From NCBI GenBank assembly GCA_016705545.1, contig JADIYA010000007.1:1-64000 (forward strand): a DNA stretch of 64,000 nucleotides, read 5' to 3'. This DNA comes from Flavobacteriales bacterium. Lineage in GTDB: Bacteria > Bacteroidota > Bacteroidia > Flavobacteriales_F > PHOS-HE28. The position numbers and the translations under genes are program-made. The notes beneath the pieces were generated by a model, which was not told where the DNA came from, did not search any database, and worked only from the letters and a program-made list of their open reading frames with translations. Within the stretch, counting starts at the first letter, position 1; each line of letters begins with the position of its first letter. This document shows positions 24,365 to 33,591 of the stretch, one piece after another.

Positions 24365-25790
24365 CTAGGCGGGCCGCAATCGATTGCGGTAAGCGAGCTC
24401 CACCAATGCCAGGGCCATGGCTGCGAGCGCGACGAGCATCCAAGGACCGCCCGTTCCGCCTGAACCGCGGAAGGGCACCGGGGGGGCAACCGTGTTGCGT
24501 CGCTCGGGGCTCATGCGCCGCTTCACTTCATCGGCGTAGTCGCGGTGCTTGTCCACGTTCCAGCCGGTGAGCGCATTCAGCTCTTCCAATTCGCGATGGC
24601 GACGGTAGTAGAGCTGCTCCAGGTAATCCTGTCCTTCGGAGCAGGTGAGGTCGCCTTGGGCCGGGTGCGTGAGGATGTAGCGCGCTTGGAAGTGCTCGGT
24701 GTTGGGTGTTACCTGGAAGACGAGATCCTGCGGGAAACGATCGCGCGCATAGCGCACATGCAGGCGCGTGTAGAAGGTGGGTGCACCCTGCTGGCTCCAT
24801 GAAGCGCCCGCTTCAGCGAACTCGCGCGGCATGGGAGGCGGTCCAACGCAGGGGTCGCACTTCATGCCATTGAAGCTGGGCGTCACGTTCCACGCGTACT
24901 CCAGGAAGACCGTGTTGCGGCCCTCACGGCGATGCGCCCGCGCGAAGAGATCCTTGTAGAAAGGCCCGAAGCGTTGCTTGGCGAAGAGCGGGATGTTCCG
25001 GTCGGTAGGCACTTTCACCGTTCGGTAGTTCACGCACTCCACACGGCCGGTGCGGGTGAAGGCATGCACGATCATGTCCTGCGAGCCGTTGCTATTGGCC
25101 ATGCCCAACCGGATAGGCAGCATGAACTTGTGGCTCTCGTACCGGATCTGGATCGGCCGTAAGGTGCTGTAGCCGGAGGCTTCCAACTCCTTCAGGTTCA
25201 CCTTCACCACGAAGAACTTCAGGTTGCTCTTGATGTAGGGATCGAGCACCTCGTGCGCTGTCTGGGGGATCCTGTACCCGTTCTCGATCAGCCATTCCTT
25301 CAAGCCCACGCTCTCCTTGGCGCTCAGGATCAGGATGTCATACTCCCCTACCGTATAACGCGCTTCGATGGTGACGCCTTTGTCCTTGGCCGCCTTCTCT
25401 TCCTGCCGCATGGCAGAGGCTGTGCGCGGAGCGGCCACGCTCTCTTGCATGTCTGCGTTGCTATAGAGCCAGCGCTGGCAGGGATTCTCATCGTAGTACT
25501 CCACCAGCCGCGGCGCGCTGTAGGCATCGAGCGCATCGAACACGCGGCGCTCCACCACCTTGATATCGTCGCGCAGCAGCACCGTGGGCACGGGCACCAC
25601 CATGGCGAAGTCCTTCACCTCTCCCTTGAAGTCGTTGCTCATGGTGAGTATGGTGCGCTGACCGTCGCGCACGAGGATCACCTCGCTGCGGTCGTTGAAG
25701 AGCGTGGCATCGGCCTTGGCCACATAGAAACCGCAGAAGGCGGAAGCCTGGTGCGCGAGCAGCAATGGCGGGAAGAAGAAGGGTTCTCAT
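24365..25790 (-). CDS. DUF2330-domain exported protein, probable 1-base insertion near 25770
   Basis: A protein with DUF2330: it opens CGFYVAKADATLFNDRSEVILVRDG, continues DFAMVVPVPTVL and has paired cysteines (NPCQRW, CDPC). A transmembrane helix near the C-terminus (GPWMLVALAAMALALVELAY) anchors it with a short basic tail. The frame as read can start only at TTG 25765, which would leave a truncated signal peptide. Removing one base from the GGG run at 25770-25772 links it to ATG 25790 and gives MRTLLLPPLLLAHQASAFCG, a normal signal peptide, and a 474-residue protein. I therefore annotate from 25790. The next gene upstream is an RnfD/NqrB-like membrane protein, a pairing that suggests shared function, possibly linked to redox at the membrane; this is inferred. 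Confidence 0.8.
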
Positions 25791-25797
25791 GGCTATC

Positions 25798-25833
25798 GAG
25801 GTTGAGGGTTGACAGAGGTTGATGGTTGTTGGG
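25798..25833. repeat. CAACCT-type short repeats upstream of DUF2330 gene
   Basis: Read on the minus strand, the sequence just before the start codon contains four degenerate units beginning CAACC (CAACCAT, CAACCTCTGT, CAACCCT, CAACCT). A closely similar array lies before the SPFH gene at 49266-49309. Confidence 0.5.
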
Positions 25834-25841
25834 GCAACAGG

Positions 25842-26742
25842 TCACTGCGAGACCTGCTTCCTGGCGCTAGCCGTGGAAGTCGGGCGAAGCAGGCTCAGTG
25901 CCTGTGTCTCGGATTCAATGCTGGCTGGCCGGTCGGCATCATGCTTCACCCACCGGAAGGCCTCACCCTTCCATAGCCGATCGAACAATGGCGTGGACGC
26001 GCTCACGATGAGCAAGGCCCAGATCGGAGTGGCGTTCACCCACCACTTCCAGCCGAGCAGGAAGGCGAGCAACGCGATAACGAAGCTCCAGCCGATGCGC
26101 GCGCCCTGTGCCTTCGGCGTGGTCATCGGATCGGTGGCGGAAGAAGGTGAAGAGCAGCAGGGAACCGTTGCTCATGCGGTGCAGCCACACATCGGGTTCC
26201 CAGCCGAGGTAGAGCACCTGGCGCGCAAAATCCAGAGCTGCGAAGGCTGCGAGGAATGCGAGGCTCGTATCGATGCGCCCCACCCTCAGCACCACCATGC
26301 AGCCGGCCGCGCCCACGAGGAAAACCAGCGCGGCCCCGCTCCCCCATTGCCCTGGGCTCACCCACGCATCGCCGGTGAGCAGCACCGCTGCCGCGATACC
26401 CAGGTTGCCGGGATTGAACACATGCTTGCCATCGATCCGAAGGAAGAACTTGCTCGCGATGGCCACGGATGCGCCAAGCACCAGCACCCACGGCGACCCG
26501 GCCTTCAGCAACAGGCTCATGCCCAAGCCGGTCACCATTGCACTCTTGATCGAATGCCACGGCAGCTTCTTCCAACGGATGAAAAGCGCTTGCACCGCGA
26601 GACAGGTGCCCAAGAGGATCAGGTAGCGCAGCCACTCGGCATCCCACTGCAGCATCGCGATGCCATAAGCGAGGAAGGCCGATAGGAAGAGGATCTGGAA
26701 ATGGCGCGCATCGCGGCGGAGGCACTGGATCACGGCGGTCAT
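25842..26742 (-). CDS. RnfD/NqrB-family membrane protein, frameshifted at 26139-26140
   Basis: An integral membrane protein of the NqrB/RnfD family, whose members carry flavin in ion-pumping electron-transport complexes. Helices include ILFLSAFLAYGIAMLQW, WLRYLILLGTCLAVQALFI, a GKHVFNPGNLGIAAAVLL segment (typical of the family) and SLAFLAAFAALDFARQVLYL. The frame breaks near the GG at 26139-26140: the first frame ends LLLFTFFRHRSDD, the second continues TDPMTTPKAQGARIGWSF. Deleting one G gives LLLFTFFATDPMTTPKAQG, matching the TDP motif of NqrB/RnfD, and a protein of 299 residues. The start was set at the ATG 26742 where membrane homology begins. No other Rnf or Nqr subunits are nearby, so it is a stand-alone relative. 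Confidence 0.8.
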
Positions 26743-26850
26743 CTGCGGGCGTGTTACAGGAATGCGGTACCCGCAACGCCTTCGCCGGTTCGATCCGGCA
26801 GGAACTTTCAACGCGGAAGGCCGTTTGAAGCGCCTCAACGACCATCGCGG

Positions 26851-27273
26851 ATGACTCAAGAGACCCTTCAGCAAACCGAGGTCCGCCACATCATCGTGGT
26901 GGACGATGAGGACGACTGCAACTTCGTGACGAAGCTGGTGCTGAAGAAGGCCGGGTTCTCAGGTCGAATCACCTGCTACACGAGCGCAGCGGAAGCCCTG
27001 GCGCATTTCCGCACCGGCCACGACCTGCCTGACCTGCTCTTCGTTGACATCAACATGCCAGCCGTTAGCGGATTCGAGTTCCTTGCAGCCTGCGAATCCG
27101 AGGGCCTGCTTCCCAATGAACTCACCAGCGTGGTGATGTTCAGCAGCAGCAACCGGCCCAGCGATCTAGAGCGCGCGCTCTCCTTCCGGAGCGTGATGGG
27201 CTATGTCGAGAAGGCTCTTTCGGTGGATAGCTTCGAACGCGTATTGGCCGATCGCCGGGCCGGGCGGAAGTGA
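26851..27273 (+). CDS. Single-domain response regulator (receiver only)
   Basis: A 140-residue CheY-like receiver with no output domain. The acidic pocket is DDED at residues 18-21, the phospho-acceptor is D66 in LLFVDINMP, the switch serine/threonine is in MFSSSNRP and the conserved lysine in GYVEKAL. It would relay phosphate within a multistep phosphorelay rather than bind DNA. The gene is followed after 35 bases by a second stand-alone receiver and then by a soluble histidine kinase, so the three form a compact signalling cluster. The start at ATG 26851 was chosen because the receiver domain starts just after it; it is divergent from the RnfD-like gene. Confidence 0.88.
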   Translation: MTQETLQQTEVRHIIVVDDEDDCNFVTKLVLKKAGFSGRITCYTSAAEALAHFRTGHDLPDLLFVDINMPAVSGFEFLAACESEGLLPNELTSVVMFSSSNRPSDLERALSFRSVMGYVEKALSVDSFERVLADRRAGRK

Positions 27274-27308
27274 AGTTGGTCGCCGTTAACCTCACCCACG
27301 GACCAACC

Positions 27309-27677
27309 ATGAAGAAGATCCTGATCATCGAAGACGAGGCCATCATCTCGTTCAGTTACCGCCTCCAGATGGAGCGCATGGGTTTTGAGGTCACCGGCAC
27401 GGCCAAGAGCGCCGAGGAGGCTGAGGCCCTCCTTCGCGCCGAGCGCCCTGACCTCATCATCATGGACGTGTACCTCAAAGGTCCCAAGACCGGGCTCGAA
27501 CTGGCGCAGGAGATCCATGCCAGCGACCCCGTTCCGATACCCATCCTCTTCCTCACGGCCAGCACGAAGCCTGAAGTGGTAGAGGCCATCCGCGCGCTCA
27601 AGGGCTGCCATTACTTGCCGAAGCCCATCAACAGCGACAGCTTGGAGGACATGCTGCAACGGTTCGCCCGCGAATAA
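27309..27677 (+). CDS. Single-domain response regulator (receiver only)
   Basis: A 122-residue CheY-like receiver: acidic pair in IIEDEAII (residues 7-10), phospho-acceptor D53 in LIIMDVYLKGPK, switch threonine in ILFLTASTKP and lysine in HYLPKPI. The stretch after the aspartate, VYLKGPKTGLELA, is the pattern of receivers paired with HWE/HisKA_2-type kinases. It is the middle gene of a receiver-receiver-kinase cluster and ends 9 bases before the kinase. A partner output protein is not encoded nearby. Confidence 0.88.
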   Translation: MKKILIIEDEAIISFSYRLQMERMGFEVTGTAKSAEEAEALLRAERPDLIIMDVYLKGPKTGLELAQEIHASDPVPIPILFLTASTKPEVVEAIRALKGCHYLPKPINSDSLEDMLQRFARE

Positions 27678-27686
27678 GCGCCGGCC

Positions 27687-28370
27687 ATGAAGGCATCGCC
27701 CGAGCAAGCCGAACGCCTGCACCGCTTCGCGCACGACCTGCGCAACCGGCTCTCCGCGCTGCAACAAGTCCTGGCGCAGCTCAACGGCCACGCGACGCGC
27801 GAACAGGCCGATCTCATCGCATTCGCGGAGCAGCAGTACTTCAAAGCGATGCTGGCCACAGAGAAGCTTCTCGACGATTTCGCGATTGACCGAAGCCCGA
27901 AGCTGGGCGCGAAACAGCCCGTAGACCTCGCTGCATGCATCGGTCGCGCCATTGACGCCCAGCAGCACCGCTTCGCGCGCAAGCAGCAAGCCGTGGAGCA
28001 ATCAATCGAATCCGGGCTCTTCGCCTTTGGAGATGCCCGCCTTCTCGAGGATCTGGTTTGCGCGCTGCTGAGCAACGCGTCGAAATTCAGCCATGCCGGG
28101 CGGTCCATCTCAATCAACCTTCGGCAGGCGAATGGCATGGCCGAGCTCACCGTTGCAGATCAAGGCATCGGTCTCGACGCCGATGACCTCCGACACGTGT
28201 TCACGCGCTATGCCCTGCTGAAGGGCGCATCAACCGCCGGTGAGGCCCAAGGGCGCTCGACTTTGGCCCGTGCGAAGCAATGGGCAGAAGCTCACGACGG
28301 CGAACTGACGGCAACGAGCAACGGCCCCCATCATGGCAGCACTTTCACCTTGCGGCTGCCGTTGGCTTGA
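27687..28370 (+). CDS. Soluble sensor histidine kinase lacking an input domain
   Basis: A 227-residue kinase core. The dimerisation helix carries the phospho-accepting histidine H16 in FAHDLRNRLSALQQ, and the ATPase domain has the N-box LLSNASKFS, G1 box DQGIGLD and a G2-like region GRSTLARAKQWAEAHDG. There is no transmembrane helix and no PAS, GAF or other sensor, so the signal must come through a partner, possibly the receivers encoded just upstream. The H-box is an HDLRN variant common in Bacteroidota hybrid relays. It is convergent with the NYN-CSD gene, the two stops being adjacent. Confidence 0.85.
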   Translation: MKASPEQAERLHRFAHDLRNRLSALQQVLAQLNGHATREQADLIAFAEQQYFKAMLATEKLLDDFAIDRSPKLGAKQPVDLAACIGRAIDAQQHRFARKQQAVEQSIESGLFAFGDARLLEDLVCALLSNASKFSHAGRSISINLRQANGMAELTVADQGIGLDADDLRHVFTRYALLKGASTAGEAQGRSTLARAKQWAEAHDGELTATSNGPHHGSTFTLRLPLA

Positions 28371-29300
28371 TCAAACTACCTCTTCCGCCGGCCACGTGAT
28401 GTTCTTGGCCACGCGCTGGCCGCGGTGGTTGATGGCCACGTTGAATTCCACTTCATCACTCACCGACAACTCCTCGAAGGTGATGCCTTGGAGGTCGTCG
28501 TGGCGGAAGAAGAGGTTGTTGTCCGGGTAGCGGATGAATCCGTACCCGTTCATCAGGCTCATGATCACGCTGCGATGTCGCTCCTCATCCACCAAGGTGG
28601 GGGCCGGGCGCTCACCGTCGGGCTCGGCGTCGCGGGCATCGCGCGTCACGAACATGTCCCGCACCACTTCATCATCCTCCTTCAGCCCTTCCTCGATCAA
28701 ATCGTGCATGGGCATGGGGTAGCTCACCTCATTCCAGAGATCAGTGCTCGTCTTGGTGGTCTGCACCTCGCCGGTCTCCTGGTCTGTGAACTCGAAGTCC
28801 CAGCCCAGCAGCATTGTCTTGCAGCCCAAGGCGTGCAGCTTGCGCACCAATGGAACGTGATCGCTGTCGCTGGCGATGATCACGGCCACATCGAAGCGCT
28901 TGAGCATGCAGAGCTCATAGGTCTCGAGCGCCATCAGCACGTCGATGCCCTTCTCACGCTTGCGGCCCATTAGGTCCTTCACTGGCAGGTAGTGCGTTTG
29001 AACCCCGTTGTACATGAGCACATCGTCGAACACCCGGTCGTAGTAAAGCTGGTTGGTCTTCTCCATGGCATCACGCGCGCTGAAGCGGCCACGGAAGAAG
29101 TGCGCGTCGATGATGTGGCAGAGGCTGGGGCGGGTATCCTCTCGTTCGGCAAGGCTATGCTTGATGAACTCATGCACCCCGCCGATGTGCAGCCTGCGCC
29201 GCTGCGCATGCACATAATTATAATAGTTGCTCACATGGGTGAAATAGCTTCCATCGTAGAATACGCCCACCTTCAGGGCCGTGCTTCCTTGCTTGCTCAT
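28371..29300 (-). CDS. NYN-domain ribonuclease-like protein fused to a cold-shock-type domain
   Basis: A 309-residue cytoplasmic protein. The N-terminal two thirds is an NYN (PIN-like, LabA/DUF88) domain: VGVFYDGSYF with the first catalytic aspartate, EKGIDVLMALE with the second, and IIASDSDHVPLVR with the third. The last about 65 residues, VIMSLMNGYGFIRYPDNNLFFRHDDL...VEFNVAINHRGQRVAKNI, have the RNP-like strands of a cold-shock/S1-like nucleic-acid-binding domain. The combination predicts an RNA-binding nuclease involved in RNA processing or stress response. The ATG at 29300 starts the domain; the -7 element TACCTTTG at 29322-29329 supports it. Confidence 0.85.
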   Translation of the reverse strand: MSKQGSTALKVGVFYDGSYFTHVSNYYNYVHAQRRRLHIGGVHEFIKHSLAEREDTRPSLCHIIDAHFFRGRFSARDAMEKTNQLYYDRVFDDVLMYNGVQTHYLPVKDLMGRKREKGIDVLMALETYELCMLKRFDVAVIIASDSDHVPLVRKLHALGCKTMLLGWDFEFTDQETGEVQTTKTSTDLWNEVSYPMPMHDLIEEGLKEDDEVVRDMFVTRDARDAEPDGERPAPTLVDEERHRSVIMSLMNGYGFIRYPDNNLFFRHDDLQGITFEELSVSDEVEFNVAINHRGQRVAKNITWPAEEVV

Positions 29301-29321
29301 GGTCGATTGGAATAAGGTCGC

Positions 29322-29329
29322 CAAAGGTA
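29322..29329 (-). promoter_or_regulatory. Promoter -7 element (TACCTTTG) of the NYN-CSD gene
   Basis: Minus-strand TACCTTTG, exact consensus, 21 bases before the ATG at 29300. A GTTA lies at the expected -33 position. Confidence 0.6.
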
Positions 29330-29362
29330 GGCCCGCAGCGGGTCGGGGCTAACTTGCCCACC

Positions 29363-29923
29363 GTGTTCCAGCGCAGCCTCATCGTCTTGGGTTTGGCCTT
29401 GCCAGCAGCAATGGCCGGCCAGGTGGCGGGATTGGGCGACAGTCCACCGCTCACATACACGCGCACGGTGACTGTTCCGCTGAACGCCCTGCTCCTTCAC
29501 GACAAGGCCCTCGATGCTTGGACTTGGACCTTCGGCAAGGAACCTTCCGGTAAGACCCTGCGGACCGATCGGGATCAAGGCGTGATCGAAGGCCTTGCAC
29601 GCGTGAATTTCAGGTCGGAGAAGCTGGCCTTGCGCGAGGAGACCATGGGCGTGATCCAGTACCGCGTGGTGGTGATCACACGTGCCGGCGAATGCAGGGT
29701 CACGGTGAGCGAGTTGACCCATACGGGCAACCGGGGCACGGCACGAGGGGGCATCCACCTTGGGCTCCTGCTGCGAGGCGATCGGCCCGCCAAGAACGTG
29801 AAGGGCATCGGCGCCAATACCGGCAGACGGATCTATGCTGAGGTGAAGGCGGTGGCCGAAGCACGCGTGTTGGGGCTGCTGCAAGCCTTTGATGCGCGCC
29901 TGCGCGCGAACGCGGAGCAGTGA
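29363..29923 (+). CDS. Exported DUF4468-like protein
   Basis: A protein of about 186 residues with a signal peptide (SLIVLGLALPAAMAGQ) and a mature domain resembling the TBP-like-fold DUF4468 of Bacteroidota: TRTVTVPLNALLLHDKALDAWTW, then a basic core VNFRSEKLALREETMGVIQYRVVVITRAGECRVTVSELTH. Function unknown; the family is usually secreted or periplasmic. I chose GTG 29363, since TAACTTGC sits 5 bases upstream in the same near-leaderless spacing as other genes here. TTG at 29354 is an alternative. It lies upstream of the transmembrane histidine kinase, same strand. Confidence 0.65.
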   Translation: MFQRSLIVLGLALPAAMAGQVAGLGDSPPLTYTRTVTVPLNALLLHDKALDAWTWTFGKEPSGKTLRTDRDQGVIEGLARVNFRSEKLALREETMGVIQYRVVVITRAGECRVTVSELTHTGNRGTARGGIHLGLLLRGDRPAKNVKGIGANTGRRIYAEVKAVAEARVLGLLQAFDARLRANAEQ

Positions 29924-29968
29924 GCGCCGGTGCAACCCGGATGCGCATCCGCCGTTGAAAGGCGGCCC

Positions 29969-31285
29969 ATGCATTTGAAACTCATGACTGGTTGGCGCCG
30001 ATGGCCCTTGGCTGCCGGCATCCTCGCCCTTCTCTTCATCGGCTACGGAATCAGCCTGGTCTCCCGCTCACGCGTGGTGCAGGCACGCATCGCGCAGGAA
30101 GTGCGCCTGCTCGATGCGCTCAGCAAGCTCGGCGACGAACTGCACCGCCTCGGGGTGGTGCACCGCGTGGATGTGAGCAGCGCGCAACGGCAATGGCCAA
30201 TTGACCTTCAGCGCTTCCGCGACCAAGCCGAGTCGATCACGGAGGGATTCAATGGTCTGCCTGGAGTGGACCGGTTGCCGAACGAGCTGATGCCACCTTT
30301 GGTCCAAGCTGATTCACTGCATGTGCAAGCCGTGCTGCGCGGAGATCACATCGCCGACCCCCGCTCCGTAGAGGCCGTGTTCCAGATCATGTTGGGCCGC
30401 GCGCAGAAGGCCATCGACCGGAATGCTCGCGCGGTGCACGAGGAAGGCCTGAGCGCGCACTCCAGCACGCTCAGCCGCCAATGGCAAGAGGCCCAGCTGC
30501 TGCTGATCGCGGCCTGCCTGCTGGCGGTGGCCATGGCCTGGCTCGTGGGTGCACGGGGACAGTTGCTCTCCGAGAGCCGCTTGCGCGCCGAGCAGCTCGA
30601 TGTGGCGAGGCAGAATTTGGAACGCGCCAACCGCGACCTTCGGGAAACCATGCTCAGCAAGGAGGAAAAGGAGGTGATGATCAAGGAGATCCACCACCGT
30701 GTGAAAAACAACCTGCAGATCGTAAAGAGCCTGATCCGGTTCCAGATGGACCAGGTAAAGGATCCGCGCACCACCGAGCTCTTCAACGAATGCGTGAACC
30801 GCGTGAGCGCCATGGCACTGGTGCATGAACAGACCTATCTCACCAAGGACCTGGCGAACATCCCGGTCGATGGCTACCTGAACAGCCTCGTGCGCGACCT
30901 CGTGTATGCCTACTCGGTGAACATCAAGCTGAACATGGACATCGACATCAGCGTGAAGACCCTCACCGTGGATACGCTGGTTCCATTGGGCTTGCTGGTG
31001 AACGAGGTGATCAGCAACAGCTTCAAGTACGCGTTCCCCGGCCGCAACAGCGGCACCATCACCTTCCACCTGCACGGCAGTGAGGCTGAAGGCCTCCGCA
31101 TGCGCGTGGGCGACGATGGCGTGGGACTCAAGAGCCGCGATGGCTTCCATCGGCACAACAGCTTGGGCATGGACCTGATCCACACCCTGGCCGGACAGCT
31201 TGATTGCGATATCCAATTGCTCGATGGCCCCGGCACCCAGTATGAACTCGTGAGCCAGAAACTGGCCAAGCGGAAGGTGGCCTGA
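29969..31285 (+). CDS. Membrane histidine kinase, HisKA_2/HWE-type
   Basis: A 438-residue sensor kinase. Transmembrane helices at about 12-31 and 177-195 enclose a periplasmic helical sensor region of about 145 residues without known domain. A coiled coil (196-235) leads to the H-box EIHHRVKNNLQIVKSLIRFQ, with the phosphorylated histidine at 242, followed by an ATPase domain with the N-box LVNEVISNSFKYAFP and G1 DDGVGLKS. The HHRVKNN signature defines the HisKA_2 group, which often pairs with receivers of the kind at 27309-27677, located 1.6 kb upstream. A hairpin CCGCC/GGCGG (29950-29966) precedes the ATG. Signal unknown. Confidence 0.88.
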   Translation: MHLKLMTGWRRWPLAAGILALLFIGYGISLVSRSRVVQARIAQEVRLLDALSKLGDELHRLGVVHRVDVSSAQRQWPIDLQRFRDQAESITEGFNGLPGVDRLPNELMPPLVQADSLHVQAVLRGDHIADPRSVEAVFQIMLGRAQKAIDRNARAVHEEGLSAHSSTLSRQWQEAQLLLIAACLLAVAMAWLVGARGQLLSESRLRAEQLDVARQNLERANRDLRETMLSKEEKEVMIKEIHHRVKNNLQIVKSLIRFQMDQVKDPRTTELFNECVNRVSAMALVHEQTYLTKDLANIPVDGYLNSLVRDLVYAYSVNIKLNMDIDISVKTLTVDTLVPLGLLVNEVISNSFKYAFPGRNSGTITFHLHGSEAEGLRMRVGDDGVGLKSRDGFHRHNSLGMDLIHTLAGQLDCDIQLLDGPGTQYELVSQKLAKRKVA

Positions 31286-31364
31286 GCCAACCGTTCATCA
31301 TCGCGCCTTCGCGTTGTCAATCACCGCTTACGGATAGCTTCGCCGGCCATAAACGCGAAGCGCC

Positions 31365-33530
31365 ATGCTCAAGCCCGCTATCCTTGCCTTTCCCCTTGCG
31401 CTGCTCTGCGCATGCGGCGGCGACCAACCCATCGTGGAGAACATCACCTACCCGGAAACCCGCAAGGATCCAGTTGCTGGCGACACCCTGCACGGCAGTT
31501 ATGTCGCCGATCCGTACCGATGGCTGGAGAACGACACCAGCGCGGAGACCGCTGATTGGGTGAAACGCCAGAACGCCGTCACCAATGCTTATCTGGAGAA
31601 GATCCCCTACCGAGGTGCGCTGGCCAAACGCTACGAGGAGCTCTACAACTTCCCCAAGGTGTATGGGCCCATGCGCGTTGGCGAGCTCTACTTCATCTGG
31701 AAGAACAGCGGCCTCCAGAACCAGAGCGTGATCCTGGTGCGCAAAGGACTCGAAGGCGAGGACCAGGTCTTCATCGACCCCAACCAGCTCGACCCAGCGG
31801 GAACCACCACCTACAACCCCATTGGGGTGAGCAAAGACGACCGCTACATGGCCGTGAGCGTGCAGAAGGCCGGCAGCGACTGGCAGGAGATCATGGTGTA
31901 TGACCTCAGCACCCTGCAGCCCACCACGGACCTGATCAAATGGAGCAAGTTCAGCGGTGCCTCCTGGTATAAGGACGGCTTCTTCTACAGCCGCTATCCT
32001 GCCCCGGCCAAGGGCACCGAACTGAGCGCGGCCAGCAAATTCCAAAAGGTCTATTACCACAAGCTGGGCGACCCGCAGGAACAGGATGCGCTCGTGTGGG
32101 AGAACAAGGAGAACGGCGACCTCTACGTGGGGGTGGGCGTCACCGAGGAAGAGGAATTCGCAACGCTCTACGTGAGCACCGGCACCAACGGCTACGAGAT
32201 GCACTTCCACGATCTGCGAGGCGGCGACATGCCTTCGCCTGCTACGAAGTGGATGCCCTTGCAGACCGGCTTCGATCACAAGACAAGCATCATCGACTTC
32301 GTGCCCGCCACCGGCAAATTCCTGGTGATGACCGAGGTGGATGCACCCAACTACCGTCTGGTGGAAGTGGACCCGAAGAATCCCGCCAAGGAGAACTGGA
32401 AGGTCATCATCCCCGAAGCGAAGGAACTGTTGCAAGGCGTGAGCACTGGCGGCGGCAACCTCTTCGCGGAATACCTGAAGGATGCCACGAGCCGCTTCTA
32501 CCGCATGAAGCTCGATGGCAGCGGCAAGCAAGAGATCGCATTGCCCGACATCGGCAGCGCTGGCGGCTTCGGCGGCAAGCGGAACGACACCTATAGCTTT
32601 TACAGCTTCACCAGCTTCACCGATCCGGGCAGCATCTACAAATACGATTACGCCACCGGGCAGAGTGAAGTTTGGTTCCGCCCTGAGCTGAAGTTCGATC
32701 CCGCGCAGTTCGTCACGGAACAGGTGTTCTATCCCAGCAAGGACGGTACGAAGGTCCCGATGTTCATCGTGAGCAAGAAGGGCACCCAGAAGAATGGCCA
32801 GAACCCCACCCTGCTCTACGCCTACGGCGGATTCAACATCAGCCTCTCCCCGAGTTTCAGCACCAGCCGCATGCTCCTCCTGGAGCAAGGCGGCGTGTTC
32901 GCGCTGGCCAATCTGCGCGGCGGCGGTGAGTACGGCGAGGACTGGCACAAGGCCGGCATGAAGGACAAGAAGCAGAACGTGTTCGATGATTTCATCGCTG
33001 CCGCTGAATACCTGATCAAGGAGAAATGGACCGACAGCGCGCACTTGGGAATCAACGGCGGCAGCAACGGCGGCCTGCTCGTGGGGGCCGTAATGACGCA
33101 GCGCCCCGATCTCTTCGGGGTGTGCTTCCCGGAGGTGGGCGTGCTCGACATGCTGCGCTACCAGAAGTTCACCGCCGGCTTCGGTTGGGTGCCCGAGTAC
33201 GGCAACGCCGAGAACAGCAAGGAGGAGTTCGACTACCTGATCAAGTACTCGCCCTTGCATAACTGCAAGCCCGCGAAGTACCCCGCTACCATGGTGATGA
33301 CCGCCGATCACGACGACCGTGTGGTGCCCGCGCACAGCTTCAAGTTCATCAGCGCGCTGCAGCCAGCGCAGCAAGGCGATGCACCCGTGCTCATCCGCGT
33401 AGAGACGCAAGCCGGACACGGTGCTGGCAAGCCCACCAGCAAGATCATCGAGGAGCAGGCGGATAAGTGGGCCTTCTTTTTCAAGAGCGTGGGGGTCACG
33501 CCCACTTTCGCTGGGGAGGCGATGCATTAA
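31365..33530 (+). CDS. Prolyl oligopeptidase family (S9) lipoprotein
   Basis: A 721-residue serine peptidase that cleaves short peptides after proline. The N-terminus MLKPAILAFPLALLCAC is a lipoprotein signal (cysteine 17 or so). Next comes a seven-bladed propeller (residues about 70-430) that filters substrate size, and a C-terminal alpha/beta-hydrolase domain with the nucleophile in LGINGGSNGGLLVGAV, the catalytic aspartate in ADHDDRVVP and histidine in QAGHGAGKP. All three are present. A TAGCTTCG element at 31335-31342 is a likely promoter. A terminator follows at 33552-33580. Confidence 0.93.
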   Translation: MLKPAILAFPLALLCACGGDQPIVENITYPETRKDPVAGDTLHGSYVADPYRWLENDTSAETADWVKRQNAVTNAYLEKIPYRGALAKRYEELYNFPKVYGPMRVGELYFIWKNSGLQNQSVILVRKGLEGEDQVFIDPNQLDPAGTTTYNPIGVSKDDRYMAVSVQKAGSDWQEIMVYDLSTLQPTTDLIKWSKFSGASWYKDGFFYSRYPAPAKGTELSAASKFQKVYYHKLGDPQEQDALVWENKENGDLYVGVGVTEEEEFATLYVSTGTNGYEMHFHDLRGGDMPSPATKWMPLQTGFDHKTSIIDFVPATGKFLVMTEVDAPNYRLVEVDPKNPAKENWKVIIPEAKELLQGVSTGGGNLFAEYLKDATSRFYRMKLDGSGKQEIALPDIGSAGGFGGKRNDTYSFYSFTSFTDPGSIYKYDYATGQSEVWFRPELKFDPAQFVTEQVFYPSKDGTKVPMFIVSKKGTQKNGQNPTLLYAYGGFNISLSPSFSTSRMLLLEQGGVFALANLRGGGEYGEDWHKAGMKDKKQNVFDDFIAAAEYLIKEKWTDSAHLGINGGSNGGLLVGAVMTQRPDLFGVCFPEVGVLDMLRYQKFTAGFGWVPEYGNAENSKEEFDYLIKYSPLHNCKPAKYPATMVMTADHDDRVVPAHSFKFISALQPAQQGDAPVLIRVETQAGHGAGKPTSKIIEEQADKWAFFFKSVGVTPTFAGEAMH

Positions 33531-33551
33531 GTCGCGAACAAGACAAGGCAG

Positions 33552-33580
33552 CGCCCGGTCCAGCGATGGATCGGGCGTTT
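33552..33580 (+). terminator. Terminator after the S9 peptidase gene
   Basis: CGCCCGGTCCA pairs with TGGATCGGGCG (one G-T pair) around a GCGA loop, then TTT. It also abuts the TACTTTCA element of the OsmC gene. Confidence 0.7.
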
Positions 33581-33591
33581 ACTTTCACCCC

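Noticed and set aside
31317..33527. 736-codon open frame antisense to the prolyl oligopeptidase gene
   Set aside because: Its composition (His, Ala, Val, Glu rich) is the mirror of GC-rich codon usage in the sense gene, which has full catalytic motifs. No family resemblance.
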